Below are positions 51,043 through 61,331 of a DNA stretch of 64,000 nucleotides, piece after piece. Within the stretch, counting starts at the first letter, position 1; every line of letters starts with the position of its first letter. Source of the DNA: an uncultured Aquimarina sp. (GTDB lineage Bacteria; Bacteroidota; Bacteroidia; Flavobacteriales; Flavobacteriaceae); NCBI GenBank assembly GCA_947496355.1, contig CANMCO010000003.1, positions 1-64,000 of the forward strand, read 5' to 3'. The notes below the pieces were generated by a model. That model worked only from the letters and a program-made list of their open reading frames with translations. It was not told the origin of the DNA and ran no database searches. The position numbers were made by a program, and so were the translations under genes.

Positions 51043-54000
51043 ATTAAAAAATTAAGGAAAATATTATTAAGGGTATTTCTTGTCCTTCTATCACTTTTTG
51101 CATTTTTAGTGGTCACATTTTCCATTCCTGGTGTTCAGACTTTTCTAGGAAACAGAGCTACAAATTACCTCAATTCAGAATTTGGTGTAGATATTCAAAT
51201 AGATAAGATTGGTTTGACGTATGCCGGTAACGTAAGTCTTGATGAAGTATTTGTAAAAGATCATCACCAGGATACATTACTATACGCAGCGAGTATAACA
51301 ACTTCTATCAATAAAATTTCTGAAGTTATTAATGGTAGACCAGAACTTGGTGATGTTACTATTGAAGATCTGATCTTGAATATGAAGGTCTATAAGGATG
51401 AGAAAAGCGATAACCTAATGACTTTCGTCAGAAAGTTTAATAGTGATAATAAGCCGACTTCAAAAAAAAGATTTTTACTTACAACAGCTCATATTTCCTT
51501 GAGCAATGGAAGGTATAACTTTATTAACGAGAACCTGAATAATCCTAATGTTATTAATTATAGCGATATTCTTTTGGATGCTGACAACCTTATGGTTGAT
51601 GGTCCAGATGTGTATTTAAATATAAATAGCTTAGGATTTAATGATAAAAGAGGATTGATCGTTACTAAACTACAGACTTGTTTTTCTATTAAGCCGGAAG
51701 AAATGAACTTTCAGGAGCTTAGTATCGAAACAAAGGATTCAAATATCAAAGGTGATATACTTTTTACTTACGAAGTTGATGGGCTGAATGATTTTGAGAA
51801 TAAAGTACAGATTAATGCAATTTTTAATAGAGCTTCTGTTTCTACCAATGACTTGATTCCTTTTTATAAAGGATTTGGACGTAATCTTGACTTCAAGATG
51901 AGAAATACTTCAATTCAAGGTATACTTAATGATTTTAAAGTTGTTAATGCCAATATTTATGGGTTGGATCGATCTATAGTCAAAGGGGATATCAGAATTC
52001 AGAATGCGGTTACTAATGCTACAAAGTTTAAGTTAGAAGGTGATTTTGATAATCTAACAACAAACTATTATGATTTAATAAACCTTATGCCTAGAGTGCT
52101 GGGGAAATCATTACCAAAACAATTACATCAATTTGGAAGCGTAATGGGAATCGGTAATGCAATTGTGACGACTAAGGCCGTAGATGTTGATATGGATCTT
52201 TTTTCGCAGTTGGGTAAGATTAATGCCTTTGTTTTACTAGAAAATCTGGATGACTTAAATAAATCTACATATAACGGAAATGTTATTTCTAGCAATTTTA
52301 ATGTTGGTCAGTTATTAGGAAAAAAATCTATAGGAAATGCAGGCTTTGATATCCATGTGGATGGAAGTGGTTTTACATTAGAGAGCCTTGACACTAAGAT
52401 AGAAGGAGATATAAATAGATTAGAGTTTAATGGGTATACCTACACTAGTCTAAAGGCTTTAGGAAACCTTAAGGATCGTGTTTTTGATGGGGATTTGAGT
52501 TCACGAGATCCAAACGTAAGATTCAATTTTAAAGGAGTAGCAGATTTATCAAAGGAAATAAACAACTATGATTTTGTAGCCAATGTAGATCATGTTGATC
52601 TAAATAAGTTAAACCTATTTACCAGAGATAGTATTTCGGTTTTTAATGGTGATGTGCTTATGAATATGAAGGGCACAGGGATCAATGATGCGTTTGGTAC
52701 AATTTCATTTACAAAAACACTGTATAAAAATCAAAATGCCGGATATTATTTTGAGGATTTTGATATTACTTCAAGTTTTGATGAAGCGGGAGTACGAACT
52801 ATTAAAATTAATAGCCCTGATATTGTAGAAGGAAATGTGAAAGGAGTTTTTAGGTTTGAAAATGTTTATGACCTATTTAGAAATTCTATAGGAAGTCTAT
52901 ATACCAATTTTGAAGCTACCGAGATTACGGATAATGAATTCATGGAGTTTAATTTTAGTATCTATAATAAGATTGTAGATGTATTTTTTCCCGAGATTCA
53001 GTTCGCACCTAATACGATAATTAAAGGAAAGGTAGAAAGTAATGAATCAGAATTCAAGCTTACGTTTAAATCTCCGGCCATAACAGCTTTTGATAATTAT
53101 ATGGAGGATATAGATGTCCAGGTAGATAATAAAAACCCGTTATTTAATACGTATGTTGCTATAGACAGTATTGATTCTAAGTATTATGATGTTTCAGAAT
53201 TTAGTTTGATTAATGTTACGCTCAAAGACACCTTGTTTATGCGTTCAGAATTCAAAGGAGGGAAGAATAATCAAGACAACTTTAATCTAGAATTCTATCA
53301 TACCATTAATGAAGAAAGTAATTCTGTTGTTGGATTCAGAAAGTCAGACTTCACCTATAAAGGATATACGTGGTATGCTAATCGCGAAAAAAATAGAAAT
53401 AAAAACAAAATTGTTTTTGATAACGATTTTCAAAATATAGACATTCAATCTATAATACTGAATTATCAGGATGAGCAAATAAAGATTGATGGGTTCACTA
53501 GGGGTAAAGATTATAAGAATATAAAAGCAACGTTCGAAAATGTTGATCTCAATAAAGTTACCCCTAGGATTGATAGTCTAAATTTTGGAGGAAAGGTTGA
53601 TGGGGAATTAGCCATTTTGCAAGAAAACGGTTTGTATTTTCCTAATTCTACTATCGCCGTAAATGATCTATCCATAAATGAAACCCTGCTTGGAGAACTG
53701 CGGCTTAATGTAGCAGGAAATGCAGATCTTACAGAATATAGTATTAATACCAGGTTGATCAACGATGAAAAACAAAGAACATTATCTGCTTTGGGGTCTA
53801 TCAATGTTTCAAAAGACAAATCGGCAATAGATGTAGATCTTGATCTTGATAAGTTTAATATTTCAGAATTTAGTGCTTTAGGAGGTATTGTTGTATCAAA
53901 CATCAGAGGTTTTGTTACTGGCAAGGCCAAGATTTCAGGAAATTATAAAAATCCATCGATTGATGGTATTCTAAACCTGGATCAGGTTGGACTTACATTT

Positions 54001-55497
54001 CCCTATTTGAATGTTGATCTCGATTTTGATGACAATTCAAGAATTCTACTCAATAAGCAAAGATTTGTATTTGATAATGTTGATATTACCGATACCAAAT
54101 ATGGAACCAAAGGTATTCTTGGTGGTTATATAGCACATCGTCGTTTTTCTAAATGGGAACTAGGACTCGAACTATTGGCTAATGAACGCTTACTTGTTTT
54201 GGATACCGAAGAAGATGAAGAGTCTTTGTATTACGGAACGGGTTTTATTAGTGGTGAAGCCACCATAAAAGGACCAACAGACGAATTGGTTATAGATGTT
54301 AATGCCACTACCGAAGAAGGAACTGTTTTTAAAATACCATTAAACGAAACTGAATCCATAGGAGACAATTCATACATTCATTTTTTAAGCCCAGAAGAAA
54401 AACGAGCACGGTTAGAAGGTAAAGAAATTATTCTGAAAGATATAAAAGGACTAGAGCTTAACTTTGAACTGGATGTAAATGATAAGGCAGAGGTAGAGAT
54501 CGTGGTAGATAAAAATACGGGAAGCTCTCTTAAGGGTCGTGGTGCGGGAACACTGCTTATCGAGATCAATACCAATGGTAAGTTTAATATGTGGGGGGAT
54601 TTTGTAGCGTATGAAGGGACCTATAATTTTAGATATCGTGGCTTGGTAGAAAAAATATTTACAGTGCGAGATGGAGGAACCATCAATTGGGATGGAAGCC
54701 CCACAAGAGCAGTGCTGGACCTAAGTGCCGTGTATAAAACTGAGGCAAACCCTGCGATATTGTTAGAAAATGCATCAATAAATCGTAAAATACCGGTAGA
54801 AGTGGTGGTTGATTTACAAGGCGAATTAATCCAACCCGACGTTAATTTCAATATTGAATTTCCGAATCTGAGTTCTGTAGTGAAAAGTGAATTAGACTAT
54901 AAGCTTAGCGACCAGTCTAATAAAGATCTTCAGGCATTATCATTGGTGTCTTCTGGGCAATTTTATAATGGTACCATAGATGCTAATGCAATTACAGGTG
55001 GGTTGTTGGCAGAGCGAGCTTCAAGTCTTTTTAATGGGTTGTTTTCTGATGAAGATGATAAGTTTCAAGTGGGTTTAAACTATGTGCAAGGAATACGATC
55101 GCTAGATCAAGAAGATGCTGATCAGTTTGGGTTAACGCTGTCTACCCAGATTAATAATAGAATATTAATAAATGGACGTGTTGGGGTTCCTATTGGCGGA
55201 GTAAATCAATCAGGAGTTGTTGGAGATGTTGAGGTAGAATACCTATTTAATGAAGATGGCACATTAAGAGGAAAGATTTTTAACAGAGAAAACGATATTC
55301 AGATCATTGGTACCGCAAATCAAGGATACGAGCAAGGAATTGGGCTTTCATACTCTGTAGATTTTGATAACTTTAATGAGCTTTGGACAAAGATTTTTAA
55401 AGCTAAAAAAGAACAGGATTCGATCCCAAGACCACAGGATACGATCAAGATAGAAACACCAGATTTTATTAACTTTACAGAAAAGAATAAAGAATAG
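51043..55497 (+). CDS. TamB-like translocation/assembly module protein
   Basis: The protein of about 1,480 residues has an N-terminal membrane helix, a long repetitive beta-rich body (such as NVSLDEVFVKDHHQDTLLYA, LEGDFDNLTTNYYDLINLMP, SGNYKNPSIDGILNLDQVGL) and a C-terminal TamB/DUF490 domain (GDFVAYEGTYNFRYRGLVEK, VDLQGELIQPDVNFNIEFPN, YLFNEDGTLRGKIFNRENDI). TamB spans the periplasm and helps lipids or proteins reach the outer membrane. The first GTG at 51,109 would cut into the membrane helix; the coding frame runs upstream to an ATT at 51,043 that restores IKKLRKILLRVFLVLLSLFA. I therefore propose ATT as the start; a sequencing error is the alternative. Confidence 0.75.
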   Translation: MKKLRKILLRVFLVLLSLFAFLVVTFSIPGVQTFLGNRATNYLNSEFGVDIQIDKIGLTYAGNVSLDEVFVKDHHQDTLLYAASITTSINKISEVINGRPELGDVTIEDLILNMKVYKDEKSDNLMTFVRKFNSDNKPTSKKRFLLTTAHISLSNGRYNFINENLNNPNVINYSDILLDADNLMVDGPDVYLNINSLGFNDKRGLIVTKLQTCFSIKPEEMNFQELSIETKDSNIKGDILFTYEVDGLNDFENKVQINAIFNRASVSTNDLIPFYKGFGRNLDFKMRNTSIQGILNDFKVVNANIYGLDRSIVKGDIRIQNAVTNATKFKLEGDFDNLTTNYYDLINLMPRVLGKSLPKQLHQFGSVMGIGNAIVTTKAVDVDMDLFSQLGKINAFVLLENLDDLNKSTYNGNVISSNFNVGQLLGKKSIGNAGFDIHVDGSGFTLESLDTKIEGDINRLEFNGYTYTSLKALGNLKDRVFDGDLSSRDPNVRFNFKGVADLSKEINNYDFVANVDHVDLNKLNLFTRDSISVFNGDVLMNMKGTGINDAFGTISFTKTLYKNQNAGYYFEDFDITSSFDEAGVRTIKINSPDIVEGNVKGVFRFENVYDLFRNSIGSLYTNFEATEITDNEFMEFNFSIYNKIVDVFFPEIQFAPNTIIKGKVESNESEFKLTFKSPAITAFDNYMEDIDVQVDNKNPLFNTYVAIDSIDSKYYDVSEFSLINVTLKDTLFMRSEFKGGKNNQDNFNLEFYHTINEESNSVVGFRKSDFTYKGYTWYANREKNRNKNKIVFDNDFQNIDIQSIILNYQDEQIKIDGFTRGKDYKNIKATFENVDLNKVTPRIDSLNFGGKVDGELAILQENGLYFPNSTIAVNDLSINETLLGELRLNVAGNADLTEYSINTRLINDEKQRTLSALGSINVSKDKSAIDVDLDLDKFNISEFSALGGIVVSNIRGFVTGKAKISGNYKNPSIDGILNLDQVGLTFPYLNVDLDFDDNSRILLNKQRFVFDNVDITDTKYGTKGILGGYIAHRRFSKWELGLELLANERLLVLDTEEDEESLYYGTGFISGEATIKGPTDELVIDVNATTEEGTVFKIPLNETESIGDNSYIHFLSPEEKRARLEGKEIILKDIKGLELNFELDVNDKAEVEIVVDKNTGSSLKGRGAGTLLIEINTNGKFNMWGDFVAYEGTYNFRYRGLVEKIFTVRDGGTINWDGSPTRAVLDLSAVYKTEANPAILLENASINRKIPVEVVVDLQGELIQPDVNFNIEFPNLSSVVKSELDYKLSDQSNKDLQALSLVSSGQFYNGTIDANAITGGLLAERASSLFNGLFSDEDDKFQVGLNYVQGIRSLDQEDADQFGLTLSTQINNRILINGRVGVPIGGVNQSGVVGDVEVEYLFNEDGTLRGKIFNRENDIQIIGTANQGYEQGIGLSYSVDFDNFNELWTKIFKAKKEQDSIPRPQDTIKIETPDFINFTEKNKE

Positions 55498-55597
55498 CAT
55501 TCCGCTGTTTTTTAATCAAAATTTATCAATTCAGAATTCTTGAATTGTTTTTTTTTAGCTTTACATTTAACTATAATCAACTTCTAACAAAAACTAG

Positions 55598-56584
55598 ATG
55601 GCAAAAGAGATCACAACTATTGGTGTAATGACTTCGGGAGGTGATGCCCCGGGGATGAATGCTGCAATTCGCGCTGTAGCAAGAGCATGTGCCTATTATA
55701 ATGTAAAATGTATTGGCTTTTACAGGGGATTTCAGGGGATGATCGATGGGGATTATTGTGTGATGAATGCCCGAAGCGTGCGTAATACGATTAGTAGAGG
55801 TGGTACCATCTTAAAATCTGCCAGATCAGAAGAGTTTAGAACTCCAGAGGGTAGAAAAAAAGCGGCAGCACATCTCAAAGAAATAGGAGTAGATGCTATG
55901 GTGCTTATCGGGGGTGACGGTACTTTTAGAGGAGGTGAAATTTTTAGTAAAGAATATGATATCCCTGTGATTGGGGTGCCAGGTACTATTGATAATGATA
56001 TCGCAGGTACGAATTACACGATTGGTTATGATACTGCTCTAAATACGGTAGTTGATGCCATAGATAAAATACGTGATACAGCCAGCTCACATGATCGACT
56101 GTTTTTTATTGAAGTGATGGGGCGTGATGCAGGGTTTATTGCATTGAATAGCGGAGTAGGAGCGGGAGCCGAGGAAATCTTAATCCCAGAAGAAGACCTG
56201 GGACTTGATCGCCTGTTAGAATCCTTAAAACGAAGTAAACGCTCTGGGAAATCATCCAGTATTGTTGTGGTTAGCGAGGGAGATAAAATTGGTAAGAACG
56301 TTTATGAATTGGCAGATTATGTAACCGAAAACCTACCCGATTATGATGTACGTGTTACCGTTTTGGGGCATATGCAACGTGGTGGTTCACCATCGTGTTT
56401 TGATAGAACGTTGGCCAGTAGATTATGTGTGAAAGCAGTAGAACTGCTGTTGGATGGTGAGAAAAATGTAATGGTTGGTTTACTGGGTAATAAAATCGAA
56501 ACCACCAGCTTTGAAAAAGGACTGCAAGAAGGCCATGAGATCAATAAAGAACTGCTACGAATCTCTGATATACTTTCTACTTAA
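55598..56584 (+). CDS. pfkA: 6-phosphofructokinase
   Basis: The 328-residue protein has the ATP loop VMTSGGDAPGMNAAIRA, IGGDGTFRG, the fructose-6-phosphate and catalytic segment PGTIDNDIAGTNYTIGYDTA, IEVMGRDAGFIAL, LGHMQRGGSPSCFDR. It phosphorylates fructose 6-phosphate in glycolysis. GGDG with Gly after Asp fits ATP use, not pyrophosphate. In flavobacteria gapA often follows; here a repeat-rich spacer follows instead. Confidence 0.95.
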   Translation: MAKEITTIGVMTSGGDAPGMNAAIRAVARACAYYNVKCIGFYRGFQGMIDGDYCVMNARSVRNTISRGGTILKSARSEEFRTPEGRKKAAAHLKEIGVDAMVLIGGDGTFRGGEIFSKEYDIPVIGVPGTIDNDIAGTNYTIGYDTALNTVVDAIDKIRDTASSHDRLFFIEVMGRDAGFIALNSGVGAGAEEILIPEEDLGLDRLLESLKRSKRSGKSSSIVVVSEGDKIGKNVYELADYVTENLPDYDVRVTVLGHMQRGGSPSCFDRTLASRLCVKAVELLLDGEKNVMVGLLGNKIETTSFEKGLQEGHEINKELLRISDILST

Positions 56585-56599
56585 GAATACACGTAAAAT

Positions 56600-56850
56600 A
56601 GTGCCTTTCGACTACGCTACTATGGGCACGCTTGTCGAAAGTATACTGTAGATGGTGAAAGATTTACTTGTCATTGCGAGGTACGAAGCAATCTCAGTTA
56701 AACAAGATAAGACTACTTCGTCACATATTCCTCGTAGTGACGGATCGCTCGTTATCACGAGGTACGGAAGCAATCTCTGCTTAAAAACCAAAATTCCATG
56801 TCGAACACTGAGCCTGTCGAAGTGTGAAGAAGCGTGGAGAAGTGTATGCT
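56600..56850. repeat. REP-like palindromic repeat cluster
   Basis: Three recognisable units: CTTTCGAC ... GTCGAAAG (56,605-56,641); two copies of the CATTGCGAGGTACGAAGCAA type (56,671-56,695 and 56,751-56,779), the second following an inverted CCTCGTAGTGACGG-like piece; and ACACTGAGCCTGTCGAAGTG (56,805-56,824). These are the dispersed REP-type units typical of Bacteroidota genomes. Confidence 0.75.
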
Positions 56851-57065
56851 TCATTCACTGATTCTAAATTGAACCCAAACTTTTTTCAAATTTTTTTAAC
56901 TTTTTTTTATCGAATTTTTTTCTAGCATTGATGGGGTCTGTGAAATATCAATAGGGGAAAAATTCCTTTATGTCTTAAAGATAAAGGGGGTAGAAAAAGT
57001 AAGTTACCTTCCTTATTATGGGGTAGTAGAGGAACAACTTTAAGTGTACGTAACTAGGTATGCAC
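56851..57065. other. AT-rich spacer
   Basis: Runs of T (56,881-56,920) and nothing recognisable as a gene. It forms the 3' spacer between pfkA and the convergent CpcT-like gene. Confidence 0.35.
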
Positions 57066-57105
57066 AAAAAAAAATCGATCTTCTCAGGTAGCAAAAAGAT
57101 CGATT
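57066..57105 (-). terminator. Terminator of the CpcT-like gene
   Basis: On the minus strand AATCGATCTT and AAGATCGATT pair, followed by TTTTTTTTTG. It lies about 100 bases past the stop. Confidence 0.75.
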
Positions 57106-57205
57106 CAAATTAATTTTAAACGCCATCGTTTGCTAGTAGGTTTGCTTAATGCTAACGCAAAAATCGAGATATTATTTTGATTAACAAATAGTTAGGTGTA
57201 TTTTT

Positions 57206-57832
57206 TTATAATTTATCAAAGGTGTACCCAGCTTTTTCGGCTCCCCATACTTGTTTGTTATCTTGATCAAAACCTTGATCCCAGCTATGCACCATGTCTT
57301 TTTTGATTGTTACTTTAGATGTAGCATAACTCGCTCCACGTAAGGTACTTTTGCAATTATCATCTAGCGTAGATCCTTCGTAAGCCCCGTCTTTATTTTT
57401 GGTTAGGTATACTTCACAACCTGATCTTTCTTCAAGAACCGTCATGTCAAACTGATCAAAATACTTAATTGTTTTCCACTTACCAATGAAGTTTTTTTCT
57501 TCCTTTAATTTAAAAATGGTGGTCTTAAACTTGTTTTCAGAAACATGCTCTACTTTATAGACTCTTTGGCGATACGGGGCATCTTGTTTGCTGTTTAACG
57601 CCTGTTCTACATATAGCCAAGACGCATTGTCTTTTTCCCAAATAGGGTACATGTGTAATGATATGTTATAATAAGTACTATCTTTTTTAGATTGTTTTTC
57701 ACTGTTGTATGACCCTGTCATAAGTGTTACTAAATCCTTAGTGTTTTTAATCTTGTCCTGTGCATTAATACTTATGATGCTACAAAATGCAATAAGTCCT
57801 GCGCATGCGATTTTTGAAAAAGATATTTTCAT
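57206..57832 (-). CDS. CpcT/CpeT-family exported protein
   Basis: The 208-residue protein has a signal peptide (about 1-24, ending SINAQ) and a CpcT/CpeT beta-barrel domain: LVTLMTGSYNSEKQSKKDST, HMYPIWEKDNASWLYVEQAL, YRQRVYKVEHVSENKFKTTI, RSGCEVYLTKNKDGAYEGST, CKSTLRGASYATSKVTIKKD, HSWDQGFDQDNKQVWGAEKA. In cyanobacteria the family attaches bilins to phycobiliproteins; heterotrophic flavobacteria have no phycobilisome, so the role here is unknown. Confidence 0.85.
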   Translation of the reverse strand: MKISFSKIACAGLIAFCSIISINAQDKIKNTKDLVTLMTGSYNSEKQSKKDSTYYNISLHMYPIWEKDNASWLYVEQALNSKQDAPYRQRVYKVEHVSENKFKTTIFKLKEEKNFIGKWKTIKYFDQFDMTVLEERSGCEVYLTKNKDGAYEGSTLDDNCKSTLRGASYATSKVTIKKDMVHSWDQGFDQDNKQVWGAEKAGYTFDKL

Positions 57833-57872
57833 TGGTTTGGTGATTATGGTTGTTTTGTATTTCTATTCTTAA

Positions 57873-58253
57873 TTATTTTACTGCAATCACAGAAATCTCT
57901 ACGTTTACAAATTTTGGTAACGCGGCAACAGCTACAGTTTCTCGTGCAGGAGCAGTATCTTCATCAAAATAGTTTCCGTAAACTTCATTTACCTGTGCAA
58001 AGTTATTCATGTCATTAAGAAAGATTGTCGTTTTAATAACATGTTCAAACGTCATATCCACTTCATCAAGGATAGCTTTTAGGTTTTGCATTACCTGCTC
58101 TGCTTCTGTTTTAATATCGTCTAATACTAATTCTCCTGTTTCAGGATTAATAGCAATCTGACCAGAAGTATATAAGGTATTACCATTTAAAATAGCTTGG
58201 TTGTATGGTCCAATAGGAGCAGGAGCTTTGGCGGTAGTGATGATTTTTTTCAT
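57873..58253 (-). CDS. ridA: RidA family reactive-intermediate deaminase
   Basis: The 126-residue protein has the complete RidA/YjgF fold: AKAPAPIGPYNQAILNGNTL, YTSGQIAINPETGELV, EQVMQNLKAILDEVDMTFEH, VYGNYFDEDTAPARETVAVA with the catalytic Arg in PARETV, and VEISVIAVK. It hydrolyses 2-aminoacrylate and other enamines/imines as a trimer. It is between the CpcT-like and lptD-like genes on the same strand, with short spacers. Confidence 0.92.
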   Translation of the reverse strand: MKKIITTAKAPAPIGPYNQAILNGNTLYTSGQIAINPETGELVLDDIKTEAEQVMQNLKAILDEVDMTFEHVIKTTIFLNDMNNFAQVNEVYGNYFDEDTAPARETVAVAALPKFVNVEISVIAVK

Positions 58254-58340
58254 GGTGTGAAGTTGATTGTATTATTTATTTCTATTTCTTATTCTAAAGT
58301 TAAGGTTGTAGTCAAAATGTATCCTTCATCAATCACAGGG

Positions 58341-61127
58341 CTATAACTGTCTATCCGGTTCTCTTCGTTTATCCCATTTGATATCACTAAGTACAGAAGA
58401 TTTAATACCAATAAAGAAATTCCATGAGGTTCTTTCACTAAATGGTATCCAGTTAAAATTCATTACCCAGCTCTCAAGGTCTCTACTAAATCTAAAATTT
58501 GTAAATGTAAATCCGGGATTGGCAAGGTCATAACCAGAGGATACACCAACAGACCATCTTGGAGCCAGCTCAACATCACCAGAAAACATAACAGAATGTG
58601 ATGATATTTCGTTTTGCCTTCGGCTGTTGCTATAATTTACGTTGTATGATACACGTAACGTCCATGGGATTTTATAATTATAATTCGCACTACCTTGATC
58701 CGTTTTATTTTCTTTATTAGGGTCTCTTGATTGAAATTCTTGAAAATCTGTAACTCCACCAAATAGGTCATCAGGACGTCCCTCATTTCTGAAATTCTGA
58801 TTTTTTAAAGGGTCATCTTTAACTTTTCCTTTTTCAAAATCTTTACTTGAAAACGAATATCCAAAATTGGCGCTTGCTCTTGTAAGTCTGAAAAGGCTAC
58901 CCCCATTATCTATATTGAATTTATCAATCCTATTGTTGTTGTTATCCAATGCATACGGATCCAATTGTGCATTGAAATTAATATCCAGTTTGTTCTGAAT
59001 TATAGGAACATTACCAGAAACTGATAATGGACTTAGTTTTAATGAATCCCCTGCAATATTATATGCTGTACTAATATTTAGGTTATTCAATAATATAATC
59101 TTTTTAGACTCTGTAACGGTAGAATCTTTGTCCTTGACTTTCATTTCAAGGTTATTGCTCAAAGAAAATCCTATGCTACTAGAAAACACATTACTAGGTG
59201 CGCCAAAGAATCCCCCTTGAAATTTTGAGTATTCTACAATCTCTTCTCTCTCAATTTGAGGGGTATCCGGATCATCTTCTACAGGTCTTGTATACTCATC
59301 ATAAAACTGACTAAAAGCTGGATTTATACTATAACTTATCGATGGTCTTATGGTATGCCGAATTGCTTGTATTTTTTTTCCTTTCTTAAAATTAAAGGTT
59401 CCATAAATAGTGGTTCCTAAGCTCGTGGAAAAGTTATAAGTACGATATGAATCAAAACCTTGTATGGTATCTCTTACCACTTCTCCTAGTCCATTATTTG
59501 CCAAAGGATCAAAATCCTGTTTAATTGTTTCAAAAACCCAGTTTTCCTGATAATTTGTACCTGCAGAAGCACTTAAGTACTTCAGGATCTTAAAATTTGT
59601 ACTAATTGGGATCGTATGTTGCATTCCCAAAGAGGCGCCTTCAAACATTTGTGCAGAAAACAGATCATCATCTGTGGTTTCTATTCTGTTTTCTCCTCTA
59701 AAATTATACTGGGTGTTTATATTTTGAATAATTCCTTTCTTTACGCCAACTTTTGGTGCAAAAGGAAATACCCGTGATACACTTGCGTTTACATTTGGTA
59801 ATGACATGTTTACAACACCCGTATTGGTATTTGAGTTGTGTGTTGCGGCAACATTAACATTTACTTGTGGGTCACCCGGAAATGATTTTGCATACGAAAC
59901 AGAGGAGCTAATTTGGTTATTTAGGAAATTACCCGTGTTAAGTTGGTTCGTAGATTGTTGAAAAAAGTCGCTACTACCAAAATTTACCGAAGCGGAGAAA
60001 CGAGAATTGGGATTTGCTTTAGTATCTTGATTATGGGACCACTGTATGTTATACGTTGTAGTTCTGGCAAAATCTGGAAAACCTCGTTCACTGGTCAAAT
60101 TGTTTTCATATCTAAGCCTTAGGTTCCCTCGGAACTTGTATCTAAGCGCATATGCCGATTCTATCGCAAATGTATAACTACCATTAGAATAATAATCTCC
60201 TTGCAGCGTTAAGTCTGCGTAATCACTAATAGCAAAATAATAACCTCCGTTTTGAAGAAAATACCCACGATTTCTTTCTTCACCGGGATTAGGCAGAATG
60301 AAACCAGAAGTTCTGTCTTCTGTCAAAGGAAAATATCCAAATGGTAATGCCAATGGTGTTGGAACATCAGCGATAAACATGTTTACTAACCCAGTTACGA
60401 TTTTCTTTTTAGGTACAAATTTGATTCTTCTGGCATAAAAATAATATTCCGGATCTTCTATATTTTCTGAAGTAGTAAACTTAACATTCTTCATGTATAT
60501 CACAGAGTCATTTTCACGTTTTGATACTTCATTTTTAATTTTAAACCCACTTTGTTCCGTCCTCGAATTATAGATTAGCGCTTTTTCACTGTCGAAATTA
60601 AAACGAATAGAATCTGGTTCTACCACATTTTGCCCTTGCTTAAATATCGGAGTCTGTGTATATTCTCCCAAAGAATCTTTAATTCCGTAGGCATACACCT
60701 CATTTTTTGTATTGTCTACAACAATGAAGCCTGCGTTAATTTGCATATCCCCATATAGTATTTCTGCTTCATTGTATAGGTACATTTTATTTTCTCTACG
60801 ACTTAGTCGCATGTAATCTGTTGACTTATAATCAACTTTACTTGTAAGCAATTGAGGTTCGGCCGGGAGAGAGTCTTTTTTAGTTGTATCTTGAGCTTTC
60901 TCGCTAAGGAGCTGCTCAGGGTTTATCTCAACACGTTCTTGAATATTGGTTATGGTGTCTTTCTCGGCAGGTATAGGTGCCGTTACAGTCTTATTTGTTT
61001 CTTGTGCATTAATTTGACAAATACAAAAAAGTGAAAAACTTAGTGAATAAAGTATGTATTTTACCGTTGTTTGCAATGGTTTAAATCCTATTTTTGTATA
61101 ACTATGGCTTAGTTTTTGAAGTGCCAA
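58341..61127 (-). CDS. LptD-like LPS assembly outer-membrane protein
   Basis: The 928-residue protein has a signal segment (about 25-42, ending CQINAQ), an OstA/LptA-like beta-jellyroll (about 95-270, with YNEAEILYGDMQINAGFIVV and IRFNFDSEKALIYNSRTEQS), then a long beta-barrel with LPFGYFPLTEDRTSGFILPN, a hallmark of LptD. Strands continue to the end (WVMNFNWIPFSERTSWNFFI). It inserts lipopolysaccharide into the outer leaflet, with LptE. The divergent amidase gene follows 200 bases away. Confidence 0.85.
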   Translation of the reverse strand: MALQKLSHSYTKIGFKPLQTTVKYILYSLSFSLFCICQINAQETNKTVTAPIPAEKDTITNIQERVEINPEQLLSEKAQDTTKKDSLPAEPQLLTSKVDYKSTDYMRLSRRENKMYLYNEAEILYGDMQINAGFIVVDNTKNEVYAYGIKDSLGEYTQTPIFKQGQNVVEPDSIRFNFDSEKALIYNSRTEQSGFKIKNEVSKRENDSVIYMKNVKFTTSENIEDPEYYFYARRIKFVPKKKIVTGLVNMFIADVPTPLALPFGYFPLTEDRTSGFILPNPGEERNRGYFLQNGGYYFAISDYADLTLQGDYYSNGSYTFAIESAYALRYKFRGNLRLRYENNLTSERGFPDFARTTTYNIQWSHNQDTKANPNSRFSASVNFGSSDFFQQSTNQLNTGNFLNNQISSSVSYAKSFPGDPQVNVNVAATHNSNTNTGVVNMSLPNVNASVSRVFPFAPKVGVKKGIIQNINTQYNFRGENRIETTDDDLFSAQMFEGASLGMQHTIPISTNFKILKYLSASAGTNYQENWVFETIKQDFDPLANNGLGEVVRDTIQGFDSYRTYNFSTSLGTTIYGTFNFKKGKKIQAIRHTIRPSISYSINPAFSQFYDEYTRPVEDDPDTPQIEREEIVEYSKFQGGFFGAPSNVFSSSIGFSLSNNLEMKVKDKDSTVTESKKIILLNNLNISTAYNIAGDSLKLSPLSVSGNVPIIQNKLDINFNAQLDPYALDNNNNRIDKFNIDNGGSLFRLTRASANFGYSFSSKDFEKGKVKDDPLKNQNFRNEGRPDDLFGGVTDFQEFQSRDPNKENKTDQGSANYNYKIPWTLRVSYNVNYSNSRRQNEISSHSVMFSGDVELAPRWSVGVSSGYDLANPGFTFTNFRFSRDLESWVMNFNWIPFSERTSWNFFIGIKSSVLSDIKWDKRREPDRQL

Positions 61128-61331
61128 AATTACATATATTTTTTATGCCTAGATTGTAATTGATGAAAAAATAAAAAATTATGTCAAGAGGATGCCTCCA
61201 AAGCCATTTAAACGAAGAGGATTTAGAATTATTTTTATAGATCATAACCTAATGTGTTTTTTTAAGGTACATTATTAAATACGGAAACATAGGAGAAATG
61301 TTTCAATATGTAGTAAAATTGTTTGCAATTA

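Noticed and set aside
56612..56861. Open frames on both strands in the pfkA 3' spacer
   Set aside because: They are translations of REP palindromes.
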